64,000 bases of DNA from positions 1 through 64,000 of the forward strand of contig JANSYA010000009.1 in the NCBI GenBank assembly GCA_024742665.1, read 5' to 3'. How positions within the stretch are numbered: the first letter of the stretch is position 1; each line of letters begins with the position of its first letter. Under the pieces are notes generated by a model. It saw nothing but the letters and a program-made list of their open reading frames with translations. It had not been told where the DNA came from and made no database searches. Both the position numbers and the translations under genes were made by a program. Source of the DNA: a bacterium (lineage in GTDB: Bacteria; Spirochaetota; Leptospiria; Leptospirales; Leptonemataceae). Shown in pieces: positions 42,500 to 52,320 of this stretch.

Positions 42500-44770
42500 T
42501 CAGGGGATGTAGACGCTCATATGGGGCGCGTTGCCCCCGTGGAGCAGGAGAATGCTGTTGGCGAAGCGGGCGCCGGCGTCGTTCTGGTACAGCAGCCCGC
42601 CGGGGCCCACGTTCCAGGAGGCGTGGCCGCCGACGACCGGACCGGCCGAGAAGCTGTTCGAAGCGGGGTCATAGATCGCCGTCGCCGTGGTGGTTCCGCC
42701 CAGGACAATCAACTGGCGGCCGTCGGGCATCTGCTGGTTCGCGCTGCCGGCGCCTGCGATGGCGGGCAGCACCGGACCGGCGGCGAAATTCCCGGTCGTC
42801 CGGTCATAGATCGCTGTATTCGTCGTATTGCCGCCGAGAATCACCATAATATTGTCCGCCTGAGGGCCCGAGGCGATCACAAAGGCGCTGGAGCCCGCAT
42901 TCGCCGCGGACGGCAGATTCATACCGGCCGCGAAACCCGGACCGGCCGGATCAAAGAGCGCAGTCGTCATCGTCCCGCCGCCGTTGATAATCAGGTGGCG
43001 GCCAGCGTTCACTCCGGCCGTAACGGCGGTCGCGCTCGACCCGGCCAGCACTGCGGCCGGTAACCCGGGTCCGTTGGCGAAGGTATTCGTCGCGGGATCG
43101 TATACATCGCTGGTCATCGCCGCCCCGCTGACGACCATATGCCGACCGGCCAGGGGGCCGGTTGAGATCGGAAATTCGAGGCAGCCGAGCGCCGCGTTGT
43201 TAAAGAGCACCGGCCCGCCGATGAAAGCGTCGCCGGCCTCATCATACAGCGTCGTGGCGGTTCCGCCCGCGCTCGCGACGATCAGAATGTGATTCGCGCG
43301 CAGACCGGTCGTCAGACGAAAAGCGACCTGCCCCGCCCCGGCCGCCGGAATGGCCGAACCAGCGGTCATGCGGTGGGTGGTCGGATCGTAGAAAGACGTG
43401 TTCGTGCCGATGCCCTGACCGATCAGCACCTGCCCTGTGCGGGCTCCGACGCCGATCCGCTCGGCGAAGGAACCGGCCCGCACTCCGCCCTGCACGGCGA
43501 TGCCGCTCAGAAAAGTGTGCGTGGCAGGATCGTAAATATTCGTGCCGGGCGTCAGGCCGCCGTTGACGATCAGTGTGCGGCCGGCGTGGGCGCCGGTGGT
43601 GAGATTGATGGTGTGGGCGCCGGCGCCGACCGGCAAGTTCAGCGTCGGACCGGGCGTGATACCCGGACCGGCCTGAGTCAACAGGTCCGTCGAGGTCAGT
43701 CCGCCGCCGTGCACGATCAATACATTGCCGGTCTGGGGGCCGGACGTAATCGGAATCGCATGCGCTCCCACGCCGGCGGCGGCTGTGAGTGCGGGAGAAA
43801 CTACCAAACCGTCAGCAACCGGGTCGTATATGACCGTCCCCGTACCGCCGCCGTCGGCAATGAAGTATCGCCCATTCGAAGGCCCCGCCGTGAGCTGCTG
43901 AACAAAAGATCCGTTCGTAATCGTATTCGGCGCGAGACTCGGGCCCGGGACGAACGCGGGTCCGAGGGGATCGAAGGCCACGGTCCCGGAGGTGGCATTG
44001 CCCTGCAGGACAATGGTCTGGCCCATCCTCGGCCCGGTTGTGACGGTAAAATTAGACGAGCCCGCGTTGATCGGCGAACCGGTTACCAGACCGCCGCTGA
44101 AGAAGTTCGTAAGGGGATTGTACCCCATCGTATTGGTGGCGCTGCCAACCCGCGTTACGAACGTCACGCCGGCGAAGGCGCCGCTCGTGATCGTGAAATT
44201 CGTGCTGCCGTTGCCGGTCGTGCCGGGCATGGCAGGCCCCGCGACCGACAGACCCGTCCTCGGATCGAATACGATCGTATCAAGGCCGCCCCCGCCGCCG
44301 GAGGTGATGATGAAATTCCCGTCGTTCACGCCCCCGCTGACCGCGAAACTGGTGGCGGAGATGCGGACATTGTGGGGCAGCGCCGCCCCCGCTACCGTGG
44401 TATTCGTGACTGGATCGTAGAGCGTCGTATTCACGCTCAGGTTCGCGTGCATGGTCAGGAATTTGCCCGCGTCGGCGCCCCCGGTGATCTGGAAGGTCAT
44501 AGCGCCGGTGCCCGGGTTGGCGGACATCAACACCTCTTCCGAAAAGAAGCAGTTCGTGCCGCAGCTGGGCGGGATGACCGTCGTCGGCGTGGTCGTCGGA
44601 TCGGTGGTGTCGCTCGCGCTCGCGCTCATGCCGCTCATGAGAGCGAGCACCGTACCGCTATCGGAGTCGCTGCCCGGCAGGCCCGGCAGACAGGCGCCGA
44701 GGCCGGCCGCGGCGATCAGGAGGGCCAGAAGCCCCGGCAAAAGTGAATGAGTTCGATATTCAGAAGGCAT
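42500..44770 (-). CDS. Kelch-like repeat lipoprotein
   Basis: A 756-residue surface or periplasmic lipoprotein. The signal peptide ends in LGAC (Cys about 27), followed by a Ser/Asp/Thr-rich linker. Then come about 13 copies of a ~50-residue repeat, each with a (L/I/V)YDPxTxxF motif and a G-rich strand (LIVNGGLTPGTNIYDPATH; LIINGGGTMTTALFDPAGP), resembling Kelch blades and adding up to one or two beta-propellers. Such proteins bind partners or glycans. The name Kelch is by pattern, not by search. Confidence 0.75.
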   Translation of the reverse strand: MPSEYRTHSLLPGLLALLIAAAGLGACLPGLPGSDSDSGTVLALMSGMSASASDTTDPTTTPTTVIPPSCGTNCFFSEEVLMSANPGTGAMTFQITGGADAGKFLTMHANLSVNTTLYDPVTNTTVAGAALPHNVRISATSFAVSGGVNDGNFIITSGGGGGLDTIVFDPRTGLSVAGPAMPGTTGNGSTNFTITSGAFAGVTFVTRVGSATNTMGYNPLTNFFSGGLVTGSPINAGSSNFTVTTGPRMGQTIVLQGNATSGTVAFDPLGPAFVPGPSLAPNTITNGSFVQQLTAGPSNGRYFIADGGGTGTVIYDPVADGLVVSPALTAAAGVGAHAIPITSGPQTGNVLIVHGGGLTSTDLLTQAGPGITPGPTLNLPVGAGAHTINLTTGAHAGRTLIVNGGLTPGTNIYDPATHTFLSGIAVQGGVRAGSFAERIGVGARTGQVLIGQGIGTNTSFYDPTTHRMTAGSAIPAAGAGQVAFRLTTGLRANHILIVASAGGTATTLYDEAGDAFIGGPVLFNNAALGCLEFPISTGPLAGRHMVVSGAAMTSDVYDPATNTFANGPGLPAAVLAGSSATAVTAGVNAGRHLIINGGGTMTTALFDPAGPGFAAGMNLPSAANAGSSAFVIASGPQADNIMVILGGNTTNTAIYDRTTGNFAAGPVLPAIAGAGSANQQMPDGRQLIVLGGTTTATAIYDPASNSFSAGPVVGGHASWNVGPGGLLYQNDAGARFANSILLLHGGNAPHMSVYIP

Positions 44771-45130
44771 AGGGAAAGATGACGGCGGACCTCCTATGCG
44801 CGAGAGCGAATCATGGACGCGGGCCGTCTGTTGCAGATTGTTCGGTCGTTATAAGATAATAGACGAAGGACGGCGGGCCAATCCCTGATTTCAGGACCGA
44901 CACGCCGCTCGCGTATATATCTTATCGACTGCAGGCTGCGGGCGGCAATAGCCCATGTCCACTAAAAGATTGGCCGATCGGCCGGTCTCGAAAGCGTAAT
45001 CATTTTCCGGGCCTGCACGAAATTCGCCCTGTTCCCGAAACGACAGGCGAAAGATCCGACATAATCCCGACGCCTTCGCTTCATGCCCGCGTCGGAAAAA
45101 CGATCCCGACCCGGGCGACGCTCCGGGGCC
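44771..45130. other. Intergenic segment, 360 bp
   Basis: No gene is supported; short frames lack codon bias and ribosome sites. A 12-bp palindrome GGCCGATCGGCC is present near 44972, and AT-rich DNA around 44850-44870 may hold the lipoprotein promoter. Nothing else stands out. Confidence 0.35.
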
Positions 45131-47008
45131 TCACTCTTTAAACGGCGGCGTAAAGATTCCCGATCCGCCGGGTCGCGAATGCGCTCCGCCGGTGCCGAAG
45201 TCTTTTGCGACAGCGGCGGCTTTCTCGTTGGAAAGATCGGAAGCCACGCGGGTCGGATTTTTTTCGGGGAAGCTTTCGACGTGCAGAGTTTGCGTGGGAT
45301 AGGCGAACTCGACTTTCAATTCTTTGGCCAGGCGCAGGATTTCCAGATACACGTTCTGCTTTTCCACCAGCTCGTTGTTCCAGTCCGGCACCTTAAAGAA
45401 AAAGTAGACCATGATCACCAGCGCCGAGTCGCCGAAGTCTTTGAAGACCACGTGAAAATAATCTTTGCGCGTCGAGGGATTCGCTTTGATCACATTCTTG
45501 ATGCCTTCCATGAAAGCTTCGAGCACGTCCGGCGGTGTATCGTAGGTCACGCCCAGGTTCGCGACGGCGCGACGATATTCGCGCACGCCCATATTGTCGA
45601 TTTGTTCGTTGGCGACTTCCGAGTTCGGAATCGAAATCACGGAGTTATAGAATGTGCGAATGCGGGTCGAACGAAAGCCGATCTCTTCGACCGTGCCCTC
45701 GGAGCCGCCGACCTTGATCCAGTCGCCCACCTGAAACGGACGATCGAATAGAATCATCAGCGATCCGAAGAAGTTGGCGACGGCGTCCCGGGCCGCGAGC
45801 GCGAAAGCCAGACCGCCGATGCCGAGACCGGCCAGCAGCGAAAGCACGTTCACGCCCATATTCTGAATTACGATCAGCACGCCTATAATTACGATAAAGA
45901 TGCGCAGAGTACGAGTTAAGAGCGGAACCAGCTGATCGTCGAGCGTCGACTCGGTCTTCGCCGCCAGGTCCGTTAAATAATCCGAGAATACGCCGGCCAG
46001 GCCGTAGACCATCCAGATCGCGGCGATGCCCAGCAGAATCTGCAGGGCGATCGTAAAGACGCTCAGCACCGTGCCTTCGAACTGCAGGATCAACAGCGCG
46101 AGAAACCAGAAGCCGACCGCTGCCAGAAATCCCACCGGCCCTTCGATCGCGTCAATGATGCGGTCGTCCCAATCGGTCTCGGAGCGGCTGGCCAGGCGCT
46201 TCACCAAACCCAGGATGTGCCGGGTAATCAGGCGCAGGCTCAAACCGAGCAGCACGGCCACGAAAATGCCGATCCACTGCCACCAGTTCAGAACCAGGAA
46301 CTCTTCGCGCATCCAGTCCGGAATATGCTTTTCGAACCAGGGCTCTTTATACAGCGCGCCCTGCCCGCTGCCTTCGAGATACGGACGATCTTTGACCGCG
46401 TCATAAAATTCTCCGGCGCGAAAGACCGTCTCCTGACTGAAGAGATACTCGCCCGCCCGATCGCCGGTTTCAACGCGAGCGATGGTGATATTCGTATTGC
46501 GCAGTCGCCAGCGCAGCAGCGGCTCTTCCGGATCGTCGCCGGCGGTCGGGACCTTTTCGAAATCGACGACGATAATCCGATCGATCGCTTCAATCAAAAG
46601 TATGGCGGCTTCTTCGCCCTTCTGCTTGCGTAAAATAAAAGGAGTGTCTTCGAGATTCAGGGTCCGCACCGCGTCGTCGATGCGGGCGCGCAGAGCCTCG
46701 TTTTTGGTTTCGACGCCTTTGCGATAGTCGCGCATCGCGTTGATGAACGAACGCATGGTATCCCGCGGATTGTCGGTTTTCACTACCGCCGCTTCCGGAG
46801 CGGTCAGCGCGTTGACTTCTTCGTCCTGATCCTGCGGGCCCGGCGCCTGGGCGAGCAGAGGCGCGGCGGCGACCAGATAGATCAGAGCCGCCCGGCAGGC
46901 CAGGCCCGCGGCGCTTCGCAGGAATGTTAGCGATCTAACACGCGGCGCGGCGGCCGTCGGCAGCGAACGGCTGAATTCAGAATAATCAGGGGAGTTTGTC
47001 GGAGTCAC
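45131..47008 (-). CDS. MscS-family mechanosensitive channel with periplasmic N-domain
   Basis: A 625-residue protein. A signal-like helix (about 28-52) and a soluble N-terminal domain (about 60-235) precede about five membrane helices and the MscS core: LLAGLGIGGLAFALAARDAV is the pore-lining TM3 pattern, followed by the beta domain (PFQVGDWIKVGGSEGTVEEI, PNSEVANEQIDN) and the cytoplasmic vestibule. It releases solutes on osmotic downshock. The N-domain is an addition seen in larger MscS-like channels. The GTG start at 47008 has only a weak ribosome site. Confidence 0.87.
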   Translation of the reverse strand: MTPTNSPDYSEFSRSLPTAAAPRVRSLTFLRSAAGLACRAALIYLVAAAPLLAQAPGPQDQDEEVNALTAPEAAVVKTDNPRDTMRSFINAMRDYRKGVETKNEALRARIDDAVRTLNLEDTPFILRKQKGEEAAILLIEAIDRIIVVDFEKVPTAGDDPEEPLLRWRLRNTNITIARVETGDRAGEYLFSQETVFRAGEFYDAVKDRPYLEGSGQGALYKEPWFEKHIPDWMREEFLVLNWWQWIGIFVAVLLGLSLRLITRHILGLVKRLASRSETDWDDRIIDAIEGPVGFLAAVGFWFLALLILQFEGTVLSVFTIALQILLGIAAIWMVYGLAGVFSDYLTDLAAKTESTLDDQLVPLLTRTLRIFIVIIGVLIVIQNMGVNVLSLLAGLGIGGLAFALAARDAVANFFGSLMILFDRPFQVGDWIKVGGSEGTVEEIGFRSTRIRTFYNSVISIPNSEVANEQIDNMGVREYRRAVANLGVTYDTPPDVLEAFMEGIKNVIKANPSTRKDYFHVVFKDFGDSALVIMVYFFFKVPDWNNELVEKQNVYLEILRLAKELKVEFAYPTQTLHVESFPEKNPTRVASDLSNEKAAAVAKDFGTGGAHSRPGGSGIFTPPFKE

Positions 47009-47145
47009 GGGGACACAAGTCTCCGTAGAAATCTCATGTCAAAGAAAAAGCGATCCGGGCGACAGGTCTGGAAATCGGAACGCCCGTGCGGCCGCATGGA
47101 TTCGAAAGCGCGCGGCGCGATGCCTACCCGAACACCGGGGCCTGT

Positions 47146-48030
47146 TCAGAGCGCCAGCGGCTCCAGCACCCAGAAGGTGACCAGCACCCACAGGATCCCG
47201 GTCACAAGAATATGCGGATCCCGCACCAGATCCTTCGCGGTGTCTTCGCCGCCGCCGCCGGAGTGCAAGAGATGCACGTAACGAAAGAGTCCGTAAATGA
47301 CGAAGGGCACGGTATAGATCAAATTCTCCGTCTGGTGAATCAGAATCGTGCGCTCGTTCATCGTATAGAGCGTATAGCTCATGATCACGCAGGAAACGGT
47401 CACGCCGATCATAATGTCCAGATGCAGCGGCGTATAATGATCCAGCACCGCCCGGGATGCACCGCCGCCCTCGCGGACGTACATCTCCGCCCGCCGCTTG
47501 GTGAATCCAAGAAACAGCGTCACCATCAGGCCGCAAAACAGGAGCCATTCCGAGGGTTCGATGTCGATGCCCACCGTGCCCACGAGAATCCGCAGCATGA
47601 AGCCCATAGCGATGATGAACACGTCCAGGATTACGATGTGCTTGAGACCCATCGAATAGGCGATGTTCATGACGAAGTACAGGCCCATCAGGGCCGCGGC
47701 GATTTTGGAAACGAACAGCGCCAGAGCCAGGCCCATGCTGAACAGCGCGGCCGCCAGCAGAGCCGCCATTGGAACGCTGATCGCGCCCCGGGCCAGGGGC
47801 CGGTCTTTCTTTTTGGGATGCTGCCGGTCCTGTTCGATATCCTGGATATCGTTGAGAATATAAACGCAGCTGGAAATGAGGGAAAAGGCCGCCGCCGCCG
47901 CCAGAGCCAGCAGCAACTTGTCCGGATCCTTCCACTCGTGGCCGAAAAGAATGCCCGCGAGCACGAAGGCGTTCTTCACCCATTGGTGAGGGCGAATCAA
48001 CTTAAACAGATCTCTACCGGAGCTCAACAT
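47146..48030 (-). CDS. UbiA-family prenyltransferase, DPPR-synthase-like
   Basis: A 294-residue protein with about nine membrane helices. The first Asp-rich motif is NDIQDIEQDRQHPKKKDRP and the start LIRPHQWVKNAFVLAGILFG. This 'HPxKKxRP' variant is typical of decaprenyl-phosphate 5-phosphoribosyltransferase, the first step to polyprenyl-phosphate arabinose in mycobacteria, and of close bacterial homologues. It could make a polyprenyl-phosphoribose sugar donor for a surface glycan here. No epimerase partners are in the window, so the end product is open. Confidence 0.78.
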   Translation of the reverse strand: MLSSGRDLFKLIRPHQWVKNAFVLAGILFGHEWKDPDKLLLALAAAAAFSLISSCVYILNDIQDIEQDRQHPKKKDRPLARGAISVPMAALLAAALFSMGLALALFVSKIAAALMGLYFVMNIAYSMGLKHIVILDVFIIAMGFMLRILVGTVGIDIEPSEWLLFCGLMVTLFLGFTKRRAEMYVREGGGASRAVLDHYTPLHLDIMIGVTVSCVIMSYTLYTMNERTILIHQTENLIYTVPFVIYGLFRYVHLLHSGGGGEDTAKDLVRDPHILVTGILWVLVTFWVLEPLAL

Positions 48031-48066
48031 AAGGAAACGGCAGGATACACCGGCGCTCCGGGGCCG

Positions 48067-49032
48067 TCAAGCCCCCGACTGATTCGCGGCCGGGTCGTCT
48101 TCCCCGCTATTCCCTTCCTGTTCGCGATACACAATGCTCCGCACCTGAGAGAACATCCCCAGCAGATCTTCATAGCTGGTGTCCCGGGGCACGCGGAAAG
48201 TACAGAAGGCCGTGCGAAAATAACCTTCCTGCTCCAGGAATTCGAAGCCGTGGTGCTGCAGCAGCTCGGTCATGCGCGGCAGATTGTCTTTCACGCAGGC
48301 GATGGTGATCATGTCCGGCTTGTCGAGCTTATAGTCCACGTGAAAACAGCAGACAACGTCGTCGTAGTCGAGGCGATCGATCTCGTCTTTGATTTCGCGG
48401 AAGGTCACGCGCTGGCGCGGGCCGTTCGGGTTTTTGTAATTAATCAGAATGCGTTTGAAATAGTGGATCTTGCGCCCGTCCTGATCCATCTCGATGCCGT
48501 TGATGATCCGGCGCTCGTTGGTCAGCTGCTTCATGATGAATTCGCCGCGGCCGCGGGAACTCTCGAAGTCGAAGTGCGGGCTTTCAATATCCGCTTTGAG
48601 CGCGTTGAAGTTGATGTCCTTCATCGTATAGCGCGCGCCCGGAGCGATCTCGTGTTTAAACGTAGAGATCAAGCAGGGATTCACGACGTCGTTGCGCATT
48701 TCAAAACGCACGGTTGCGTACTTGCCGTAGCCGTGCTCGATAATATTCTGCAGCGCTTCGGTGGCCATCAAGCGCACCATGTCCGGATCGAGGCCCAACA
48801 GATGCGCGAAACGCTTCGCCTGGTTTTTGATTTCGAACATCGTGCCGAGCTTTTCGTTGATGCGCTGTCCCAGCTCTTTCTTAACGATCTCTTCGCGATC
48901 GATAATGACTTCGTAAACCATGCTGGCGACAGTGGACTGCATAAAGGGCGACTGGCGCACAGCGTGCAGCTCATCGCGCAGATCCTGAATTTCCAGCTCT
49001 AGCTTTTCGACGGTGTTTTCTATTTCCGACAT
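48067..49032 (-). CDS. HATPase-domain protein (anti-sigma kinase-like)
   Basis: A 321-residue soluble protein. An N-terminal coiled coil (about 3-30) is followed by an ATPase domain whose N-box reads ATEALQNIIEHGYGK, as in SpoIIAB/RsbW-type kinases, and by SSRGRGEFIMKQL as a possible G-box. A C-terminal region of ~120 residues (FHVDYKLDKPDMITIACVKD) is unknown. It may switch partners with STAS proteins such as those at 2699 and 35852 (inference). The ATG at 49032 is preferred over the upstream start at 49083, because coiled-coil similarity and a purine-rich site begin there. Confidence 0.65.
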   Translation of the reverse strand: MSEIENTVEKLELEIQDLRDELHAVRQSPFMQSTVASMVYEVIIDREEIVKKELGQRINEKLGTMFEIKNQAKRFAHLLGLDPDMVRLMATEALQNIIEHGYGKYATVRFEMRNDVVNPCLISTFKHEIAPGARYTMKDINFNALKADIESPHFDFESSRGRGEFIMKQLTNERRIINGIEMDQDGRKIHYFKRILINYKNPNGPRQRVTFREIKDEIDRLDYDDVVCCFHVDYKLDKPDMITIACVKDNLPRMTELLQHHGFEFLEQEGYFRTAFCTFRVPRDTSYEDLLGMFSQVRSIVYREQEGNSGEDDPAANQSGA

Positions 49033-49212
49033 ACTCTTCCCTGTTTCATCCGGTACCACAAGCCTTCGCGTACTGAAAAGCAATATTTCCGCGCAGGCCC
49101 TGTGGTTCTTACAGTTTCGTTTATTTTCCCGCGAACTTCGTCCTGCTCTTCAGAGATTCCGTCGCATAAGCGGCGCGCCGCCTGCGCGAAACGATTTCGC
49201 CGCGCCTGCGCA

Positions 49213-51297
49213 TCACAACTCCGGCGCGTCCGCATCGTCGAGCTCCGGCGGCGTTTGCCCGGCTGCATCCGACGACCCCTTGCGTTTCTTTCGTTTCTCG
49301 TGTTTATCCAGCTCCGTGCCGAAGCGTTCGAAGGCGTCCGAGTCGTCGAATTCTCCGGACTCGTCCGCCGGCGCCGATACGGGCTTCGCGCCGCCTCCGG
49401 ATTCGATTTTACCCAGATATTTTTGCACGCGCTTCGCCCGCTCGCTTTGCAATGGATCGGCGTTTTCGTCCGTAGTGATACGCTCGAGGACTCGCCGCAG
49501 TCGAGCTGCACGCGTACGCCACTCATGATTCAAAGGATACAATAAGATCGCGTCGCGCGGCCCCGCGTCTTTGCCGGCCGGCGGGGCGATCTGGAAACTG
49601 TGCTTGCGCAGCATCTCCTGAAAGGTCGCCTCTTCCATTTTCGCATGAGCCGCGACGGCGTCCTGGATGTCCCCCAGGGACGGCACGCGCCCCCGCTCCG
49701 CGAAGAAGGCCGCGTCCAACTGCTCGACAATTTGATTGGCGGCCGACGCTTCTCGAATGCGATTCATTTCAGCCTGGCGCTCTTCGTCTTTTTCGATTTT
49801 ACGTTCCTCAGAGCGCTGGCGATTGCGCACGGCGAGACTGCCCTGTTGCACCTGAATGGCTTTTTTCGCCACCTGAAACGAAAGATCCTGAAACCAGGTG
49901 ATGCCGAACGAAAGCAGCAGCCGCAAATACCACGGAATATAATTTATATAGACCCGGCGCAGCATCGAGCCGTACGAAACCAGGAAGTCCGTGTCTTCGA
50001 AAAGATAGCGGAAGTCGTCTTCGTGTTCTTCCAGGACGTGCTTCACCGCCAGGGCCTGCCACGCCCGATCCGGAGTGACGATGGAAAGCGCGCGCACGAT
50101 GGCGCGGATGGCGTCGGCGCTCGAACGAATATAAACGTAAACAATGCCCTCGCGACGATGCCAGGTTCCGGTCAGCAGCTCCGGATCCGCCTCCAATTCG
50201 CGCACGACCTCCGGCGGAATCTTTTCGCGCTCATCGACGCTGAGAAATAAAATCGTATCCTGCCAGTCGTTGGAGATATTGATCAGCTTCTCGCGAAAGT
50301 CTTTGTGGGCCTGCGCGATCTCTCGCTGGTGGCGCTCCAGATATTTTTGTTTCGCATGGGGCGCGAGCGCCAGAATGACTTCGATCGCCAGGCCGCCCTG
50401 GAAGCGCCCGCCCCGGTACGCGGGATCCGCCTGGATCGCGGCCCGCACGGCTTCCGCGCGACGCATGGCGAACTCCGGCGTGGGCGGCACGAAGTCGTCC
50501 AGATGATAGGCCGACTCTTCCATGGCGATGGCTTCTAAGGCGCGCTTCAGCGAACCTTTGTTTTTGTATCGCGGAATGATCTTCGCGTCGAGAAAATCGA
50601 TCGCCGTATCCAGGCGCAACATGATCTCCGAGTCGCGCATGGGCATCAGCCCGTAGTTTAATAATTCCTGAATCTTACCGCGGTACAGCAGCTCCGCCTG
50701 AATATCCGCGATCGTCTTTTGCACGAGCTCCGGCGCCGGCACCATGTCGAATTTACTGGCGTGCACCGCGCCGAATAAATCCACCAGATGGCATGGCAGC
50801 GCTAGCGGACGGTTCACTTCAGTTTCGAAATCGGCCTCTAAGTCTTCAAGAATCGCGTCGGCGAGCGCGGGCGGCCGGGCGTCGAGCAAGGACTCCAGCG
50901 CCTGCACCGAAGCCATGACCGTTTCGTTGTAGATCAGCGCGGGGTTGGTTTTTTCGTCGGCCGGGTCGGAAAGATAGCACGACACCAGCGCGGGCTCCGA
51001 TTGCACCGGATCGAATTCCAGGCGAAAGATCTGGGCGACCAGGCGATCGCCGATCAGGCGGCCGACGACGACGCCGAGATCTTTGCGCGTCAGATTGATA
51101 ATATCGGGGACTTCGGTGTCGAGGGTGAAGAGCTGATTGCGCCGGGCGTGCGCCACGGTGGTCATCGACTGGATGGCTTTATAAACGCCGTGGTTTATTT
51201 TTTCCGACAGATTCGCGCCGCGAGCCAGGCCTTCGCTTTCGCTCAGGATTTCCAGGAAAGAATATCGCGCCTGGGGCTGTGGGGGCTGCTGAGTCAT
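49213..51297 (-). CDS. Large cytoplasmic protein of unknown function
   Basis: A 694-residue protein that I do not recognise. There is no signal peptide. The middle (about 270-480) is mixed, with one hydrophobic patch WYLRLLLSFGITWFQDLSF near 470; a charged coiled coil follows (QRSEERKIEKDEERQAEMNR), and the C-terminus is acidic and Lys-rich (KHEKRKKRKG). It is translationally coupled to the LOG gene (ATGA overlap), and the HATPase gene follows 180 bp later, so the three may form one operon. Confidence 0.6.
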   Translation of the reverse strand: MTQQPPQPQARYSFLEILSESEGLARGANLSEKINHGVYKAIQSMTTVAHARRNQLFTLDTEVPDIINLTRKDLGVVVGRLIGDRLVAQIFRLEFDPVQSEPALVSCYLSDPADEKTNPALIYNETVMASVQALESLLDARPPALADAILEDLEADFETEVNRPLALPCHLVDLFGAVHASKFDMVPAPELVQKTIADIQAELLYRGKIQELLNYGLMPMRDSEIMLRLDTAIDFLDAKIIPRYKNKGSLKRALEAIAMEESAYHLDDFVPPTPEFAMRRAEAVRAAIQADPAYRGGRFQGGLAIEVILALAPHAKQKYLERHQREIAQAHKDFREKLINISNDWQDTILFLSVDEREKIPPEVVRELEADPELLTGTWHRREGIVYVYIRSSADAIRAIVRALSIVTPDRAWQALAVKHVLEEHEDDFRYLFEDTDFLVSYGSMLRRVYINYIPWYLRLLLSFGITWFQDLSFQVAKKAIQVQQGSLAVRNRQRSEERKIEKDEERQAEMNRIREASAANQIVEQLDAAFFAERGRVPSLGDIQDAVAAHAKMEEATFQEMLRKHSFQIAPPAGKDAGPRDAILLYPLNHEWRTRAARLRRVLERITTDENADPLQSERAKRVQKYLGKIESGGGAKPVSAPADESGEFDDSDAFERFGTELDKHEKRKKRKGSSDAAGQTPPELDDADAPEL

Positions 51298-52217
51298 GCT
51301 TGCAGTACGGCGGTCCTCAAGATCGGTTCCAGGTGGCTCATCGCTTCCGGAACGCTATCGACGATGCGAATCAACTCCAGGTCGCGCTCGGAAATCATTC
51401 CGCACTCGGCCAGGAACTTAAAATCAATCAAACGCTCCCAGAAGCTTTTGCCGAACAAAAATACGGGAATGACGTTTTTAATATGACGCGTTTGTTGCAG
51501 CGTCAGAGTCTCGAAGAGTTCGTCCAGGGTGCCGAAGCCCCCGGGAAATACCATCAGGGCCCGCGCGTAATAGAGGAACCAGTACTTGCGCATAAAGAAG
51601 TACTGAAAATTGAAATTGAGATGCGGACTGATGTACGGATTCGGATCCTCTTCGAAGGGCAGCTGAATACTGAGGCCCGCACTCTGACCGCCGGCCTGCT
51701 GCGCCCCGCGATTCGCCGCTTCCATGATGCCCGGACCGCCGCCGGTCATCACCAGCACGCGACGTCCCCGGGGCTCGGCGTTTTCCAGGGACCAGGCCGT
51801 AATCGCCCGGGCCATCTCGACCGATTCCACGTAGTACTTTTCGAAGCCGGCCGCCACGCCCGAAGCCGCGGGCTCGCTCGCGTCGGACGGCGCGCCCGCA
51901 GTCCCGACCGAATCCGAAGCATCGCCGGGTTTCAGCATATCCGCCGGCGGCTTGATGCGTGCGCTGCCGAAGAAGGTGATCGTGTCGGTGACGCGCTCGT
52001 CGCGAAAGATCGTGGCCGGATGCAGGTACTCGCCCAGAATCCTGAGCGGACGCGCGGCCGGACTGCTCAGGAACTCTTCGTTTTCCATGACAATGCCCGG
52101 CATGCCCAACCCGCTGTGGGCCCTGGCCGACCCCGGGGCGCCGGAGGGCGGCATGGGCGGAAAATCATCGGGAAGGTTTTCGCCGGAGTTCTTGCTTGCG
52201 TCTGGATCTTTTGCCAC
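51294..52217 (-). CDS. LOG-family (lysine decarboxylase-like) nucleotide-binding protein
   Basis: A 307-residue protein of the LOG/TIGR00730 group. The two signature motifs are present: MTGGGPGIMEAANRGAQQAG and FPGGFGTLDELFETL. LOG proteins release bases from nucleoside 5'-monophosphates in cytokinin-producing organisms; bacterial long versions have varied or unknown roles and are often mislabelled lysine decarboxylase. Ser/Asp-rich leader and insertions add length (core ~190). Start is GTG at 52217. Confidence 0.82.
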   Translation of the reverse strand: MAKDPDASKNSGENLPDDFPPMPPSGAPGSARAHSGLGMPGIVMENEEFLSSPAARPLRILGEYLHPATIFRDERVTDTITFFGSARIKPPADMLKPGDASDSVGTAGAPSDASEPAASGVAAGFEKYYVESVEMARAITAWSLENAEPRGRRVLVMTGGGPGIMEAANRGAQQAGGQSAGLSIQLPFEEDPNPYISPHLNFNFQYFFMRKYWFLYYARALMVFPGGFGTLDELFETLTLQQTRHIKNVIPVFLFGKSFWERLIDFKFLAECGMISERDLELIRIVDSVPEAMSHLEPILRTAVLQA

Positions 52218-52320
52218 AAATCTCTTATCGGTCCCGCGCAGGCCGGAAACGAGGCCCGGTCAGGCACAAGTCGAGGCCAGGTCCCGCAATAGTAGACACA
52301 CAGGATTGTCCGGGAGACTG

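Noticed and set aside
43289..44746. 485-residue plus-strand frame opposite the Kelch-like lipoprotein
   Set aside because: Antisense of a repeat gene; composition (Arg, Gly, Asp) and lack of motifs mark it as a shadow.
44972..44983. GGCCGATCGGCC palindrome
   Set aside because: A 12-bp GC-rich palindrome is not surprising at this base composition and no gene start is close.
47086..49002. 638-residue plus-strand frame opposite UbiA and HATPase genes
   Set aside because: It spans two real minus-strand genes and is His/Glu/Arg-rich without any domain.
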